DNA from: Christiangramia salexigens
GTDB taxonomy: Bacteria; Bacteroidota; Bacteroidia; Flavobacteriales; Flavobacteriaceae
Direction of reading: 5' to 3'
Assembly: GCF_001889005.1 (NCBI RefSeq)
Contig: NZ_CP018153.1
Location: 2,204,501-2,268,500 of the forward strand
DNA length: 64,000 nt
In this document: one piece after another, positions 36,192 to 43,974 of the stretch
Layout: each line of letters starts with the position of its first letter
How positions within the stretch are numbered: position 1 is the first letter of the stretch
The notes under the pieces: model-generated
What the model saw: the letters and a program-made list of their open reading frames with translations, nothing else
Told to the model about the DNA's origin: nothing
Database searches by the model: none
Made by a program: the position numbers and the translations under genes

Positions 36192-36237
36192 TTGTATAAA
36201 TAAAATTGTAAATTCAATTATAATTTCAAACCAACCT

Positions 36238-36789
36238 ATGAAAAAATTGCTAATAGCCTGTTCCCTATTATTCATATGTAATAATGGGTTTTCCCAATCC
36301 TCTGATCGCCTTAATGAGATCAAAATAAATATTGCAAATACCATTGCAATCGCTTCAGTTGAATTTGGGTACGAACGCCTTATAGATTTTAATCAGTCCA
36401 TAGAATTTACAGCTTTGATCAATGATAGAATAAATTATCATTCAGAAAAGGGCTCACGTAAATTTGATACCAATAGTTTTAAACTTGGATATAATTATTA
36501 TTTCGGTGAAGATTATGCAGCTTCAGGACTTATGGTGAATCCTTTTTTGAAATTAAGAACCGGTGAATTCCTTGAAACTAAAAACGATATCGAAGGAAAC
36601 TCATTCAAGGCCACAACAGATATGAACTCGCTGATAATTGGTCTTGGCGCCGGATATAAATGGAATTTCAATGATACATTCGTATTAGGCCCATTTATTA
36701 ACGTGGGAAGAAATTTTAGTTCAGAAGTAAAAGAGCGCTTCTCTGCAATAGAATTCAATACCGGTTTTAATATAGGTTATAGGTTTTAG
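36238..36789 (+). CDS. Outer-membrane beta-barrel-like protein
   Basis: 183 aa from ATG 36238. Longer in-frame reading from 36079 would run inside the desaturase gene and through its terminator, so it is discarded. Signal peptide MKKLLIACSLLFICNNGFSQ. The body alternates polar and apolar residues in about eight strands (SVEFGYERLI, SFKLGYNYYFG, LIIGLGAGYKWNF, FVLGPFINVGRNF). It ends with Phe after GFNIGYRF, the C-terminal signature read by the Bam machinery. A small porin or OmpW/DUF3575-like barrel; function unknown. Confidence 0.85.
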   Translation: MKKLLIACSLLFICNNGFSQSSDRLNEIKINIANTIAIASVEFGYERLIDFNQSIEFTALINDRINYHSEKGSRKFDTNSFKLGYNYYFGEDYAASGLMVNPFLKLRTGEFLETKNDIEGNSFKATTDMNSLIIGLGAGYKWNFNDTFVLGPFINVGRNFSSEVKERFSAIEFNTGFNIGYRF

Positions 36790-36803
36790 GAACTTGACAA
36801 AAT

Positions 36804-36838
36804 AAAAAAGCCCGCTCCATTTGAAGCGGGCTTTTTTT
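36804..36838. terminator. Bidirectional terminator
   Basis: GCCCGCT (36810-36816) with AGCGGGC (36825-36831), extended by A/T runs on both sides. It lies between the barrel-protein gene (+) and the convergent aldehyde dehydrogenase gene (-). Confidence 0.92.
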
Positions 36839-36854
36839 ACACTTCAAAACTAAA

Positions 36855-38408
36855 CTATAGATCGAATTTTATTCCTTGTGCAAGGGGTAATTCGGTTGTG
36901 TAGTTAATCGTATTGGTTTGTCTTCTCATATAAACCTTCCAGGCATCAGATCCAGACTCGCGGCCTCCGCCGGTTTCTTTCTCTCCACCAAAGGCACCAC
37001 CAATTTCAGCTCCACTGGTTCCAATATTTACATTTGCTATTCCGCAATCTGAACCTTCAGCTGAAAGGAATCTTTCTGCTTCTCTTAAGTTGTTGGTCAT
37101 GATCGCAGAAGACAGTCCTTGCCTCACTCCGTTTTGAAGTTCAAGTGCATTGGACACATCTCCGGAATATTTCATAATATAAAGAACAGGAGCAAAGGTT
37201 TCATGCTGTACGATCTCAAAGCTGTTTTTGGCTTCGGCGATAGCAGGCTTTACATAGCACCCGCTTTCATAACCTTCTCCTTCCAGTACTCCTCCTTCAA
37301 CAAGGATCTTACCACCTTCTTCAACAACCTTATCCAAAGCTGCCTGATAATTCTTAACAGCATCCTTATCAATTAGCGGTCCTACGTGATTGTTTTCATC
37401 AAGAGGATTTCCAATTCTTATCTGCTTATATGCATTTACGATAGCATCCTTTACCTCATCATAGACATCTTCATGAATAATTAAACGTCTTGTAGAAGTA
37501 CAACGTTGCCCGCAGGTACCTACAGCTCCAAATACAGCTCCGATAACAGTATTTTTAATATTGGCATCAGGAGTAACGATAATGGCATTATTCCCGCCTA
37601 ATTCTAATAGAGACTTACCTAATCGCGCTGCAACTGCCTGAGCAACTATTTTACCCATTCTTATAGACCCGGTGGCAGAAATAAGCGGTACACGCTCATC
37701 TTTAGTCATCATCTCTCCAACCTTATAATCGCCGGTGATTAGCGCAGAAATTCCTTCAGGAACTTTATTTTCGCTAAATACTCTTGCAGCAATATTTTGA
37801 CATGCAACAGAGGTTAGCGGTGTCTTTTCTGAACCTTTCCAAATACATGCATCTCCACACACCCAGGCTAGTGCCGTATTCCAAGACCAAACTGCTACAG
37901 GGAAGTTAAATGCAGAGATAATCCCTACAACTCCCAGCGGATGATATTGCTCGTACATTCTATGTCCCGGACGCTCACTGTGCATGGTAAGGCCATGAAG
38001 TTGTCTTGAAAGACCCACAGCAAAATCACAGATATCTATCATTTCCTGAACTTCTCCAAGACCTTCCTGATAGGATTTCCCCATTTCATAAGACACCAAT
38101 TTTCCAAGTGGTTCCTTTAAACGACGAAGCTCATCATTGAATTGACGCACAATTTCACCTCTTTGTGGTGCAGGCCATGTTCTCCATTCTTTGAATCCTT
38201 TTTCGGCCGCAGTGATCACTTTTTCGTAATCCTCTTTGGTGGTAGACTTTACCTTACCTATTAATTCACCATCTACAGGTGAATATGATTCTATTATTTC
38301 TCCATTGCTAAACCAGTTTTCACCGGTAGAAGTTCCATTATTGACTTCGTTTAAACCTAAATCTTTCAGGGCTTGTTTAATCCCGAATTCTTCAGCTATT
38401 TTGCTCAT
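36855..38408 (-). CDS. amaB: ALDH7-type aldehyde dehydrogenase (aminoadipate-semialdehyde type)
   Basis: 517 aa NAD(P)-dependent aldehyde dehydrogenase. Catalytic Cys303 in GTCGQRCTSTRR and general base Glu269 in LELGGNNA. The antiquitin/ALDH7 group is indicated by SAFNFPVAVWSWN (about 165-177), NIGTSGAEIGGAFGGEKETGGGR near the C-terminus (split at GGAFG) and total length. Known ALDH7 enzymes oxidise L-2-aminoadipate 6-semialdehyde/piperideine-6-carboxylate in lysine catabolism. Because it is next to 3-hydroxyanthranilate dioxygenase on the same strand, a role near the kynurenine route is conceivable. Cytoplasmic. Confidence 0.88.
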   Translation of the reverse strand: MSKIAEEFGIKQALKDLGLNEVNNGTSTGENWFSNGEIIESYSPVDGELIGKVKSTTKEDYEKVITAAEKGFKEWRTWPAPQRGEIVRQFNDELRRLKEPLGKLVSYEMGKSYQEGLGEVQEMIDICDFAVGLSRQLHGLTMHSERPGHRMYEQYHPLGVVGIISAFNFPVAVWSWNTALAWVCGDACIWKGSEKTPLTSVACQNIAARVFSENKVPEGISALITGDYKVGEMMTKDERVPLISATGSIRMGKIVAQAVAARLGKSLLELGGNNAIIVTPDANIKNTVIGAVFGAVGTCGQRCTSTRRLIIHEDVYDEVKDAIVNAYKQIRIGNPLDENNHVGPLIDKDAVKNYQAALDKVVEEGGKILVEGGVLEGEGYESGCYVKPAIAEAKNSFEIVQHETFAPVLYIMKYSGDVSNALELQNGVRQGLSSAIMTNNLREAERFLSAEGSDCGIANVNIGTSGAEIGGAFGGEKETGGGRESGSDAWKVYMRRQTNTINYTTELPLAQGIKFDL

Positions 38409-38467
38409 TAAATTGCGTTTTAATCGATTATTTGTGTAGTTATTGCGAAAATAGTAAAAATAAACGG

Positions 38468-39010
38468 CTATTCCTCAACAACCGTGAATCTCGGATCTAC
38501 AGGCATTTCCTCACCGCATTTGCTGCATGTTCTCAAATCTTTATTAGAATAAAAATCGCGGAAATGTTTTAAAAAGTCTGTTTCTATATCCCTTAATGGA
38601 AAGTATACCTCATGAAGTTTATTATTGCAGTTGTCGCAGTACCATAGCAGCCCATCTTTTGCCTCACCATGCAACCTTTTGCGTTCCACTACAAGACCTA
38701 TAGAACCTGAGTGCCTTACGGGTGAATGAGGAACTTTCGCAGGATGTAAATACATATCCCCCGGACCAAGCTTCATAGTTCTTTTTCTTCCATCTTCCTG
38801 AATATGAACCTCAATTTCTCCTTCCAACTGATAAAATAACTCCTCGGTTTCATTGTAATGATAATCTTTCCTTGCATTAGGTCCTGCCACGATCATCACT
38901 ATATAGTCTCCTGATTCTTTATAAAGATTGCGGTTGCCCACCGGTGGTTTTAAACTCTCTCTGTTCTGGTCTATCCATTTATTTAAATTAAATGGTCCTT
39001 CTGTAGCCAT
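38468..39010 (-). CDS. nbaC: 3-Hydroxyanthranilate 3,4-dioxygenase
   Basis: 180 aa single-domain cupin. Active-site iron ligands His51, Glu57, His95 and substrate residues Arg47, Arg99, Glu110 fall at the numbers known for the Ralstonia/Cupriavidus enzyme. A second, rubredoxin-like iron site is formed by Cys125-x2-Cys128 and Cys162-x2-Cys165. It opens the ring of 3-hydroxyanthranilate with O2, feeding quinolinate/NAD synthesis or tryptophan degradation. It heads a minus-strand pair with the ALDH gene (59-nt gap). Other kynurenine genes are not in the window. Confidence 0.96.
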   Translation of the reverse strand: MATEGPFNLNKWIDQNRESLKPPVGNRNLYKESGDYIVMIVAGPNARKDYHYNETEELFYQLEGEIEVHIQEDGRKRTMKLGPGDMYLHPAKVPHSPVRHSGSIGLVVERKRLHGEAKDGLLWYCDNCNNKLHEVYFPLRDIETDFLKHFRDFYSNKDLRTCSKCGEEMPVDPRFTVVEE

Positions 39011-39143
39011 AATAAATATTTTACCTAAAATTACTCAATATCGGGGAGAAGAATATTAAAATGCTCCCAATAAATCAAGGGGATAACATCCAGCTTTCAG
39101 ATACTTTAATGAATTTGATTAACTTTCAGAATAAATCAATCCT

Positions 39144-40205
39144 ATGAAAAAAATACTATTTCTCTTAAGCCTTATCCTTTCTATATCCTGCAACACAGAA
39201 ACCAAAACCGAAGCTTCCAAGGAGGTTAAATCAACTAAAAATGATAGTCTTCCTAATTTCGGGATAGTTATACATGGCGGTGCGGGAACAATCTTAAAAG
39301 AGAATATGAGTGATTCTCTGGAACAAGCTTATAAAGCTAAATTGGAAGAAGCCATAAGAACAGGGCATAAAATTCTTGCTAATGGAGGAACCGCTGTTGA
39401 AGCCGTTCAAAAAACCATAAATGTAATGGAGAATAGTCCACTTTTTAATGCAGGTAAGGGAGCAGTTTTCACCAATGAGGGAACCAACGAGCTCGATGCT
39501 TCTATTATGGATGGATCCAATCTCAATGCCGGCGCGGTGGCCGGAGTAACAACCATAAAAAACCCGATAAACCTCGCGTATGAGGTCATGGTGAATTCTG
39601 AACATGTTATGCTGGGCGGCAAAGGCGCCGAACGCTTTGCTAAAGAACAAGGAGTAGAGATCGTAGATCCCAAATACTTCTATACCGAAAAAAGATTTCA
39701 GAGCCTTCAAAGGATTAAGGACAAAGAAAAGACCGAATTGGATCACGACGGTAAAACTGCTTTTACAGACCCCTTCATAAAAGATTCAAAATTTGGTACC
39801 GTGGGTTGCGCTGCGTTAGATAAAAATGGTAACCTTGCTGCCGGTACCTCAACAGGAGGAATGACAAATAAAAGATATAACAGAATTGGTGATGCTCCAA
39901 TCCTAGGCGCAGGAACTTATGCTAACAATAAAACCTGTGCGGTTTCCAGTACAGGATGGGGCGAATTTTTTATAAGAGGAATGGTAGCTCACGATATTTC
40001 TGCCATGATGGAATATAAAGGCCTTAGTCTGCAGGAAGCCGCAAGAGAAGTGATTCAAAAGAAAATACCTGAACTTGGTGGTAACGGCGGAATTATAGCT
40101 ATAGACCACAACGGAAATGTCGCAATGGAATTCAATACCGCTGGAATGTACAGAGCCAAAATGAATAAAGAAGGAGAATTGGAAATTGGTCTCTACAAAG
40201 AATAA
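39144..40205 (+). CDS. Isoaspartyl peptidase/L-asparaginase (Ntn-hydrolase), lipoprotein
   Basis: 353 aa. Plant-type asparaginase/isoaspartyl aminopeptidase with IVIHGGAGTI (41-50) and FNAGKGAVFT (101-110). The autocleavage nucleophile is Thr219 in KFGTVGCAALD, giving alpha and beta subunits after self-processing; STGGMTNKR (about 237-245) lines the pocket. Unusually the precursor carries a lipoprotein signal (LSLILSISCNT, Cys16), so it acts on the periplasmic or outer-membrane side, clearing isoaspartyl peptides or asparagine. It is divergent from the dioxygenase gene and monocistronic. Confidence 0.93.
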   Translation: MKKILFLLSLILSISCNTETKTEASKEVKSTKNDSLPNFGIVIHGGAGTILKENMSDSLEQAYKAKLEEAIRTGHKILANGGTAVEAVQKTINVMENSPLFNAGKGAVFTNEGTNELDASIMDGSNLNAGAVAGVTTIKNPINLAYEVMVNSEHVMLGGKGAERFAKEQGVEIVDPKYFYTEKRFQSLQRIKDKEKTELDHDGKTAFTDPFIKDSKFGTVGCAALDKNGNLAAGTSTGGMTNKRYNRIGDAPILGAGTYANNKTCAVSSTGWGEFFIRGMVAHDISAMMEYKGLSLQEAAREVIQKKIPELGGNGGIIAIDHNGNVAMEFNTAGMYRAKMNKEGELEIGLYKE

Positions 40206-40224
40206 ATTCATTCAAAAAACAAGA

Positions 40225-40248
40225 AAATCCGGTCAACCGGATTTTTTT
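40225..40248 (+). terminator. Terminator after the asparaginase-like gene
   Basis: AAATCCGG (40225-40232) with CCGGATTT (40237-40244), 4-nt loop and a T-tract to 40248. Confidence 0.88.
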
Positions 40249-40298
40249 ATTTAACGGTATTTTAAGCATGCTTAGTTAAAGAGCAATTTCAGCAAATG

Positions 40299-40306
40299 TA
40301 TCTTTG
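40299..40306 (+). promoter_or_regulatory. Candidate -7 box for the PAP2 phosphatase gene
   Basis: TATCTTTG fits TAnnTTTG; the -33 site is weak. It predicts a roughly 45-nt leader containing the perfect inverted repeat CCGGA...TCCGG (40310-40325). Confidence 0.5.
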
Positions 40307-40360
40307 CAGCCGGAAATTCTCCGGATATCATTTGAATTTTAGAGGCTTTAAATATTAAAT

Positions 40361-41209
40361 ATGAGAGTTACTTATATCAAATACCTAATCGCGACTTTGT
40401 TCTTTAGTTTTTCCATTGGACTAAATGCACAGGACGAAAAAGAAAAGGATAGTCTTCCCACAACCCTGGAACTGCTAAAATATGATGGACTAAGTGCGTT
40501 AGGTGGAGTCACCAAGACCTACACCCAGCCATTAAAGTGGCAGAAAGACGATTTTATAACTGCAGGAGCTATCGTTGCGGGAACCGCGGTCTTATATATC
40601 TTTGATGACGAAGCCAATAAATGGTTCAGAGATCAGGAAGATGATGTTCCTATGCTGATCCAGGATTTTGGTTGGTATTACGGCAGTCCTCAAAACAATT
40701 ATGCAATTAACGGCGCTGTTTATTTATATGGGCTGTTCACAAGGAATGAAAAGATTAGAAAAACAGGAGTCTTAATGATCTCGGCAGCTACAGCCGCCGG
40801 AATTATTCAATCTATTTCGAAAACCGCAGTTGGTAGAGCAAGACCCGGTGAAAACAGAAAGAAAAATGAATTTGAACCTTTTAGCAAAGAAGGCGCTTAT
40901 CACTCTTTTCCATCAGGCCATACAATATTATCATTTACTACTGCTTATGCGTTATCCAAGCAATTCAAAAGTCCATTTGTAAAAGCAGGTATTCTGGGAG
41001 TTGGACTTATTGCTCCAGCCTCAAGATTATGGGAAGGTGCACACTGGCTTACCGACGTTGGCCTGAGTATGGCTTTGAGCGTCGTTGTAGTGGACACTAT
41101 AGATAAATATCTGAATAAGGAACGTGATTATGGCCCAGAAGCTAAGGAAGGCATTAGCTGGAAATTTCACGTGGGTCTGGGAAGAGTTGGTTTAGTAGGT
41201 ACATTTTAA
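40361..41209 (+). CDS. PAP2-family phosphatase
   Basis: 282 aa with a signal peptide (about 8-23) and several membrane helices. The three phosphatase motifs are present: KTAVGRARP (154-162), PSGH (184-187) and SRLWEGAHWLTDVG (221-234, catalytic His228). PAP2 enzymes of this class dephosphorylate undecaprenyl pyrophosphate, phosphatidic acid or related lipid phosphates on the periplasmic face. The long N-terminal periplasmic part (about 24-65) is typical for Bacteroidota members. Followed by trxA on the same strand after 60 nt, with a separate leader. Confidence 0.92.
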   Translation: MRVTYIKYLIATLFFSFSIGLNAQDEKEKDSLPTTLELLKYDGLSALGGVTKTYTQPLKWQKDDFITAGAIVAGTAVLYIFDDEANKWFRDQEDDVPMLIQDFGWYYGSPQNNYAINGAVYLYGLFTRNEKIRKTGVLMISAATAAGIIQSISKTAVGRARPGENRKKNEFEPFSKEGAYHSFPSGHTILSFTTAYALSKQFKSPFVKAGILGVGLIAPASRLWEGAHWLTDVGLSMALSVVVVDTIDKYLNKERDYGPEAKEGISWKFHVGLGRVGLVGTF

Positions 41210-41269
41210 CTTAACTCTATAAAATTCAGATTTTTAAATAATTAAATTTACTCTAAATCTAATCGAATT

Positions 41270-41569
41270 ATGAAAAGTAGTTTTAGTGACATCATTAAGA
41301 GTGATATCCCGGTTCTTATAGATTTTCATGCTGATTGGTGCGGACCATGTAAAACACTGGCTCCTATTCTTAAAGAAGTGAAAGAAGATCTGGGTGAGAA
41401 GGTTAAGATCGTAAAGATTGATGTTGACAAAAATGAAGCCCTGGCCGGGAAATATCAGGTACGCGGTGTCCCAACGATGATGCTATTCAAAAACGGTCAA
41501 CAACTTTGGAGACAATCCGGTGTTCTACAGAAGCAACAGATCATAGATATCATTAATTCGAATCAATAA
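41270..41569 (+). CDS. trxA: Thioredoxin
   Basis: 99 aa, the compact one-domain thioredoxin. Active site WCGPC (23-27) after FHAD, with the cis-proline motif GVPTMM at about 65-70. No signal peptide, so a cytoplasmic disulfide reductant. A start slightly upstream is not available. A hairpin with T-run before and A-run after it (41575-41602) follows the stop. Confidence 0.94.
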   Translation: MKSSFSDIIKSDIPVLIDFHADWCGPCKTLAPILKEVKEDLGEKVKIVKIDVDKNEALAGKYQVRGVPTMMLFKNGQQLWRQSGVLQKQQIIDIINSNQ

Positions 41570-41574
41570 TTAAA

Positions 41575-41602
41575 TTTTTGAGCTGTTTAAAAACAGCTCA
41601 AA
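41575..41602. other. Hairpin with reversed T/A flanks after trxA
   Basis: TTTTTGAGCTGTTT and AAACAGCTCAAAAA are fully complementary with a 2-nt centre. On both strands the T-run precedes the stem rather than follows it. A standard intrinsic terminator is therefore unlikely, although the position between convergent genes suggests some 3-prime-end function. Confidence 0.4.
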
Positions 41603-41624
41603 AAACATCTTTGGATAAAAACCA

Positions 41625-42098
41625 TCAGGATTTCCAGTTCTTAAAGGGATTTGAGATAAGACTGGAATTATAATAAGCAGAATTTCCGGTCACTTCCTGT
41701 TTAATCCATCTTGGTTTCTCAAAGTCTTCCTCTTCACTTCCCAGTTCTACCTCGGCAAGGACTAAGCCTTCATTATCCCCATGAAATTCATCCACCTCAA
41801 AGATGTGATCGCCTTTTGGAACCAAATAGCGATATTTCTCGATCTTTCCATCTTCACACAAATTGAGTAACTCCTTAGCTTCATTTACGTCTATTTCCTT
41901 CTCCCATTCGTAACGGCTTAATCCATTTGAACTGGACCTGCCTTTAATGGTAATAAAGGCATTATCATCTGTAATTCTAATCCTGATCGTTCTATCAGGA
42001 TCGGTATTTAAATACGCCTGAACAAAATATAACTTCTTTGTTGCTTCCTTTTTAAAAGTATCGCCTTCCACCAAAAATTTCCTTTCTATTTCTGTCAT
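41625..42098 (-). CDS. CYTH-domain protein (triphosphate tunnel metalloenzyme)
   Basis: 157 aa. The diagnostic ExExK motif is at residues 3-7 (EIERK), followed by alternating charged strands: TIRIRITDDNAFITIKG, YEWEKEIDVNEA, KYRYLVPKGDHIFEVDEFHG. The single CYTH domain forms a tunnel binding triphosphate and metal; bacterial members are inorganic triphosphatases or class IV adenylate cyclases. This short form more likely hydrolyses tripolyphosphate. Cytoplasmic. It is downstream of, and 8 nt from, the NAD(P)-binding protein gene on the same strand. Confidence 0.9.
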   Translation of the reverse strand: MTEIERKFLVEGDTFKKEATKKLYFVQAYLNTDPDRTIRIRITDDNAFITIKGRSSSNGLSRYEWEKEIDVNEAKELLNLCEDGKIEKYRYLVPKGDHIFEVDEFHGDNEGLVLAEVELGSEEEDFEKPRWIKQEVTGNSAYYNSSLISNPFKNWKS

Positions 42099-42106
42099 TT
42101 TCCTTT

Positions 42107-42775
42107 TTAAAATTTTTCTGAAATGTATTTGATCTGGTCAGATTCCAGCCTTCCTGCAGGATAATCATTATTTGCCAGATAGATCATTGTTTTAGCGATA
42201 GTTTCGGGATCAATACTGCGATATTTTTCCAGTTTACCCACGAGAAAATGATCTATTACGCTCATGAATTTTTTCCCTATATATTCCATTGGCCTCGATT
42301 CCGGTCTTTGCCCTGCAATAAGAGAAGGTTGTAAAATATAAGTATTCGGTATTCTTTGTTCTAGAACAGCACCTTCCATCTCCCCTTTGATACGGTTGTA
42401 AAAGATCTTGCTTTCGGCATTTGCACCCATCGAAGACATTACTAAAAAACTTGGGATCTTATTTTGTTTACAGAGCTTTGCCACCGTGGCTGGGATACCA
42501 AAATCAATATTTCTGTATACTTCCTTATCCGGGGTCTTACTTTTAGTAGTGCCTATACAACAATATACCTCATCTGCAGTGAACAGTCCGGAAAGTCTTT
42601 CGATTTCGAAAAGCTCTACTAAATATTCTTCGATCTTTGGGTCTTTCAGGGCGACATGCCTCCTGGTAAAAACCTTTATTTTTCTATAGCGCTCGTCCTG
42701 AACCAGTTTTTCCAGCAGAATACTACCGGTTAGTCCCGTAGCACCCAATATGATAGCTGTTTTATCGCTTTGCAT
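42107..42775 (-). CDS. NAD(P)-binding Rossmann protein (HTATIP2-like SDR)
   Basis: 222 aa atypical short-chain dehydrogenase. Nucleotide motif ILGATGLTGSILLEKL (9-24), then YCCIGTTKSKT (about 71-81), the conserved VMSSMGANAESKIFYNRIKGEME (split around NAES) that holds the Tyr/Lys pair, and ILQPSLIAGQRPESRP. The arrangement matches CC3/HTATIP2-like oxidoreductases, whose substrates are unknown. It is transcribed divergently from dinB, the two starts being only 47 nt apart, so promoters overlap. Confidence 0.87.
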   Translation of the reverse strand: MQSDKTAIILGATGLTGSILLEKLVQDERYRKIKVFTRRHVALKDPKIEEYLVELFEIERLSGLFTADEVYCCIGTTKSKTPDKEVYRNIDFGIPATVAKLCKQNKIPSFLVMSSMGANAESKIFYNRIKGEMEGAVLEQRIPNTYILQPSLIAGQRPESRPMEYIGKKFMSVIDHFLVGKLEKYRSIDPETIAKTMIYLANNDYPAGRLESDQIKYISEKF

Positions 42776-42787
42776 TTGTTAAGTAAG

Positions 42788-42817
42788 CTTGTTTAGTCTA
42801 AAGATATCATAAATTTG
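42788..42817 (+). promoter_or_regulatory. Promoter of dinB (predicted leaderless)
   Basis: CTTG (42788-42791), 18 nt, TAAATTTG (42810-42817). A start site 5-7 nt behind the -7 box would fall at or just after the GTG at 42822, giving an mRNA with no leader. Confidence 0.55.
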
Positions 42818-42821
42818 CAAG

Positions 42822-43913
42822 GTGGATAGACGTCGAAAAATTATTCATATAGACATGGATGCGTTCTACGCATCTGTAGAGCAACTGGATAATCCCGAAT
42901 TACGAGGAAAAGCCGTGGCAGTAGGCGGGAGCTCCCAAAGAGGTGTTGTAAGCGCTGCCAGTTATGAGGCTCGTAAATTCGGGGTAAGAAGCGCTATGAG
43001 CAGTGTTCTGGCAAAGCGGAATTGCCCGGACCTCATCTTCGTTAAACCACGCTTTGAACGCTACAGAGAGATCTCCCAGATGATCCGAAAAATCTTTTTT
43101 GAGTATACAGACCTTGTGGAACCTTTATCACTGGATGAAGCCTACCTTGACGTAACCGAAAATAAAAAAGGAAATCCCAGTGCGACCTTAATTGCAAAGG
43201 AAATAAGACAACAAATAAAGGAAAAGACCGGTTTGAATGCCTCTGCAGGTATTTCCATCAATAAATTTATCGCTAAGGTCGCAAGCGATATCAATAAACC
43301 TAATGGACAAAAAACAGTAGACCCTGAGGATGTGATCTCCTTTCTGGAAGACCTTGATATCAGGAAGTTTTACGGCGTGGGAAAAGTCACCGCCGAGAAA
43401 ATGTACAGACTTGGGATCTTTACAGGAAATGATCTGAAGATGAAAAGTGAAGAATTCCTAACGAAGAACTTCGGAAAAAGTGGGATTCATTTTTATAATG
43501 TGGTAAGAGGTGTCCATAACAGTGAGGTTAAGCCTCATAGAATCCGAAAGTCCCTGGGAGCAGAAAGAACCTTCAATGAAAACATCTCTTCAGAAGTTTT
43601 TATGCTTGAAAGACTGGAAAATATCGCTGAGGAGATCGAACGCCGCTTAAAGAAAAGTAAGGTTGCTGGTAAAACCGTCACTCTTAAGATAAAATACAGT
43701 GACTTCACCCTACAAACCAGAAGTAAAACAATAAGTTATTATATATCAGACAAAGATCTAATTCTTGAGCTGGCCAAAGATCTGCTGTATCAGGAGAAGA
43801 TGAAAAATTCGGTTAGACTTTTGGGCATTAGTTTATCCAATTTAAATACTGAAAAGAACGAGGATAAAGAAGAGCAAAAAGAAATTCTGGTACAATTGAA
43901 GTTTAAATTCTAA
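42822..43913 (+). CDS. dinB: DNA polymerase IV
   Basis: 363 aa Y-family translesion polymerase, starting at GTG. Catalytic acidic residues in HIDMDAFYASVE (Asp11 with the FYA steric region) and SLDEAYLDV (Asp105, Glu106). A thumb with helix-hairpin-helix segments (about 170-240, IRKFYGVGKVTAEKMYRLGI) and a little-finger domain to the end follow. It copies past lesions and makes frameshifts; in Bacteroidota it is generally stress-inducible. No beta-clamp QLxLF motif stands out at the very C-terminus (ends VQLKFKF). Confidence 0.96.
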   Translation: MDRRRKIIHIDMDAFYASVEQLDNPELRGKAVAVGGSSQRGVVSAASYEARKFGVRSAMSSVLAKRNCPDLIFVKPRFERYREISQMIRKIFFEYTDLVEPLSLDEAYLDVTENKKGNPSATLIAKEIRQQIKEKTGLNASAGISINKFIAKVASDINKPNGQKTVDPEDVISFLEDLDIRKFYGVGKVTAEKMYRLGIFTGNDLKMKSEEFLTKNFGKSGIHFYNVVRGVHNSEVKPHRIRKSLGAERTFNENISSEVFMLERLENIAEEIERRLKKSKVAGKTVTLKIKYSDFTLQTRSKTISYYISDKDLILELAKDLLYQEKMKNSVRLLGISLSNLNTEKNEDKEEQKEILVQLKFKF

Positions 43914-43918
43914 CAAAA

Positions 43919-43960
43919 AAACCGGAAACCTATCTATAGATAAATTTCCGGTTGATTTTT
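43919..43960. terminator. Bidirectional terminator between dinB and pyk
   Basis: AACCGGAAA (43920-43928) with TTTCCGGTT (43945-43953); the inner loop TATCTATAGATA is itself palindromic and can extend the stem. The minus-strand side ends in seven T (for pyk), and the plus side in GATTTTT (for dinB). Confidence 0.85.
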
Positions 43961-43974
43961 AGTTTTAATAAGGT

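Noticed and set aside
36079..36237. N-terminal extension of the barrel protein into the desaturase gene
   Set aside because: It would overlap the desaturase in another frame and cross its terminator; the signal peptide begins at ATG 36238.
41575..41602. Intrinsic terminator for trxA
   Set aside because: The stem is followed by A rather than T on both strands, so the usual U-tract is missing; listed only as a hairpin.
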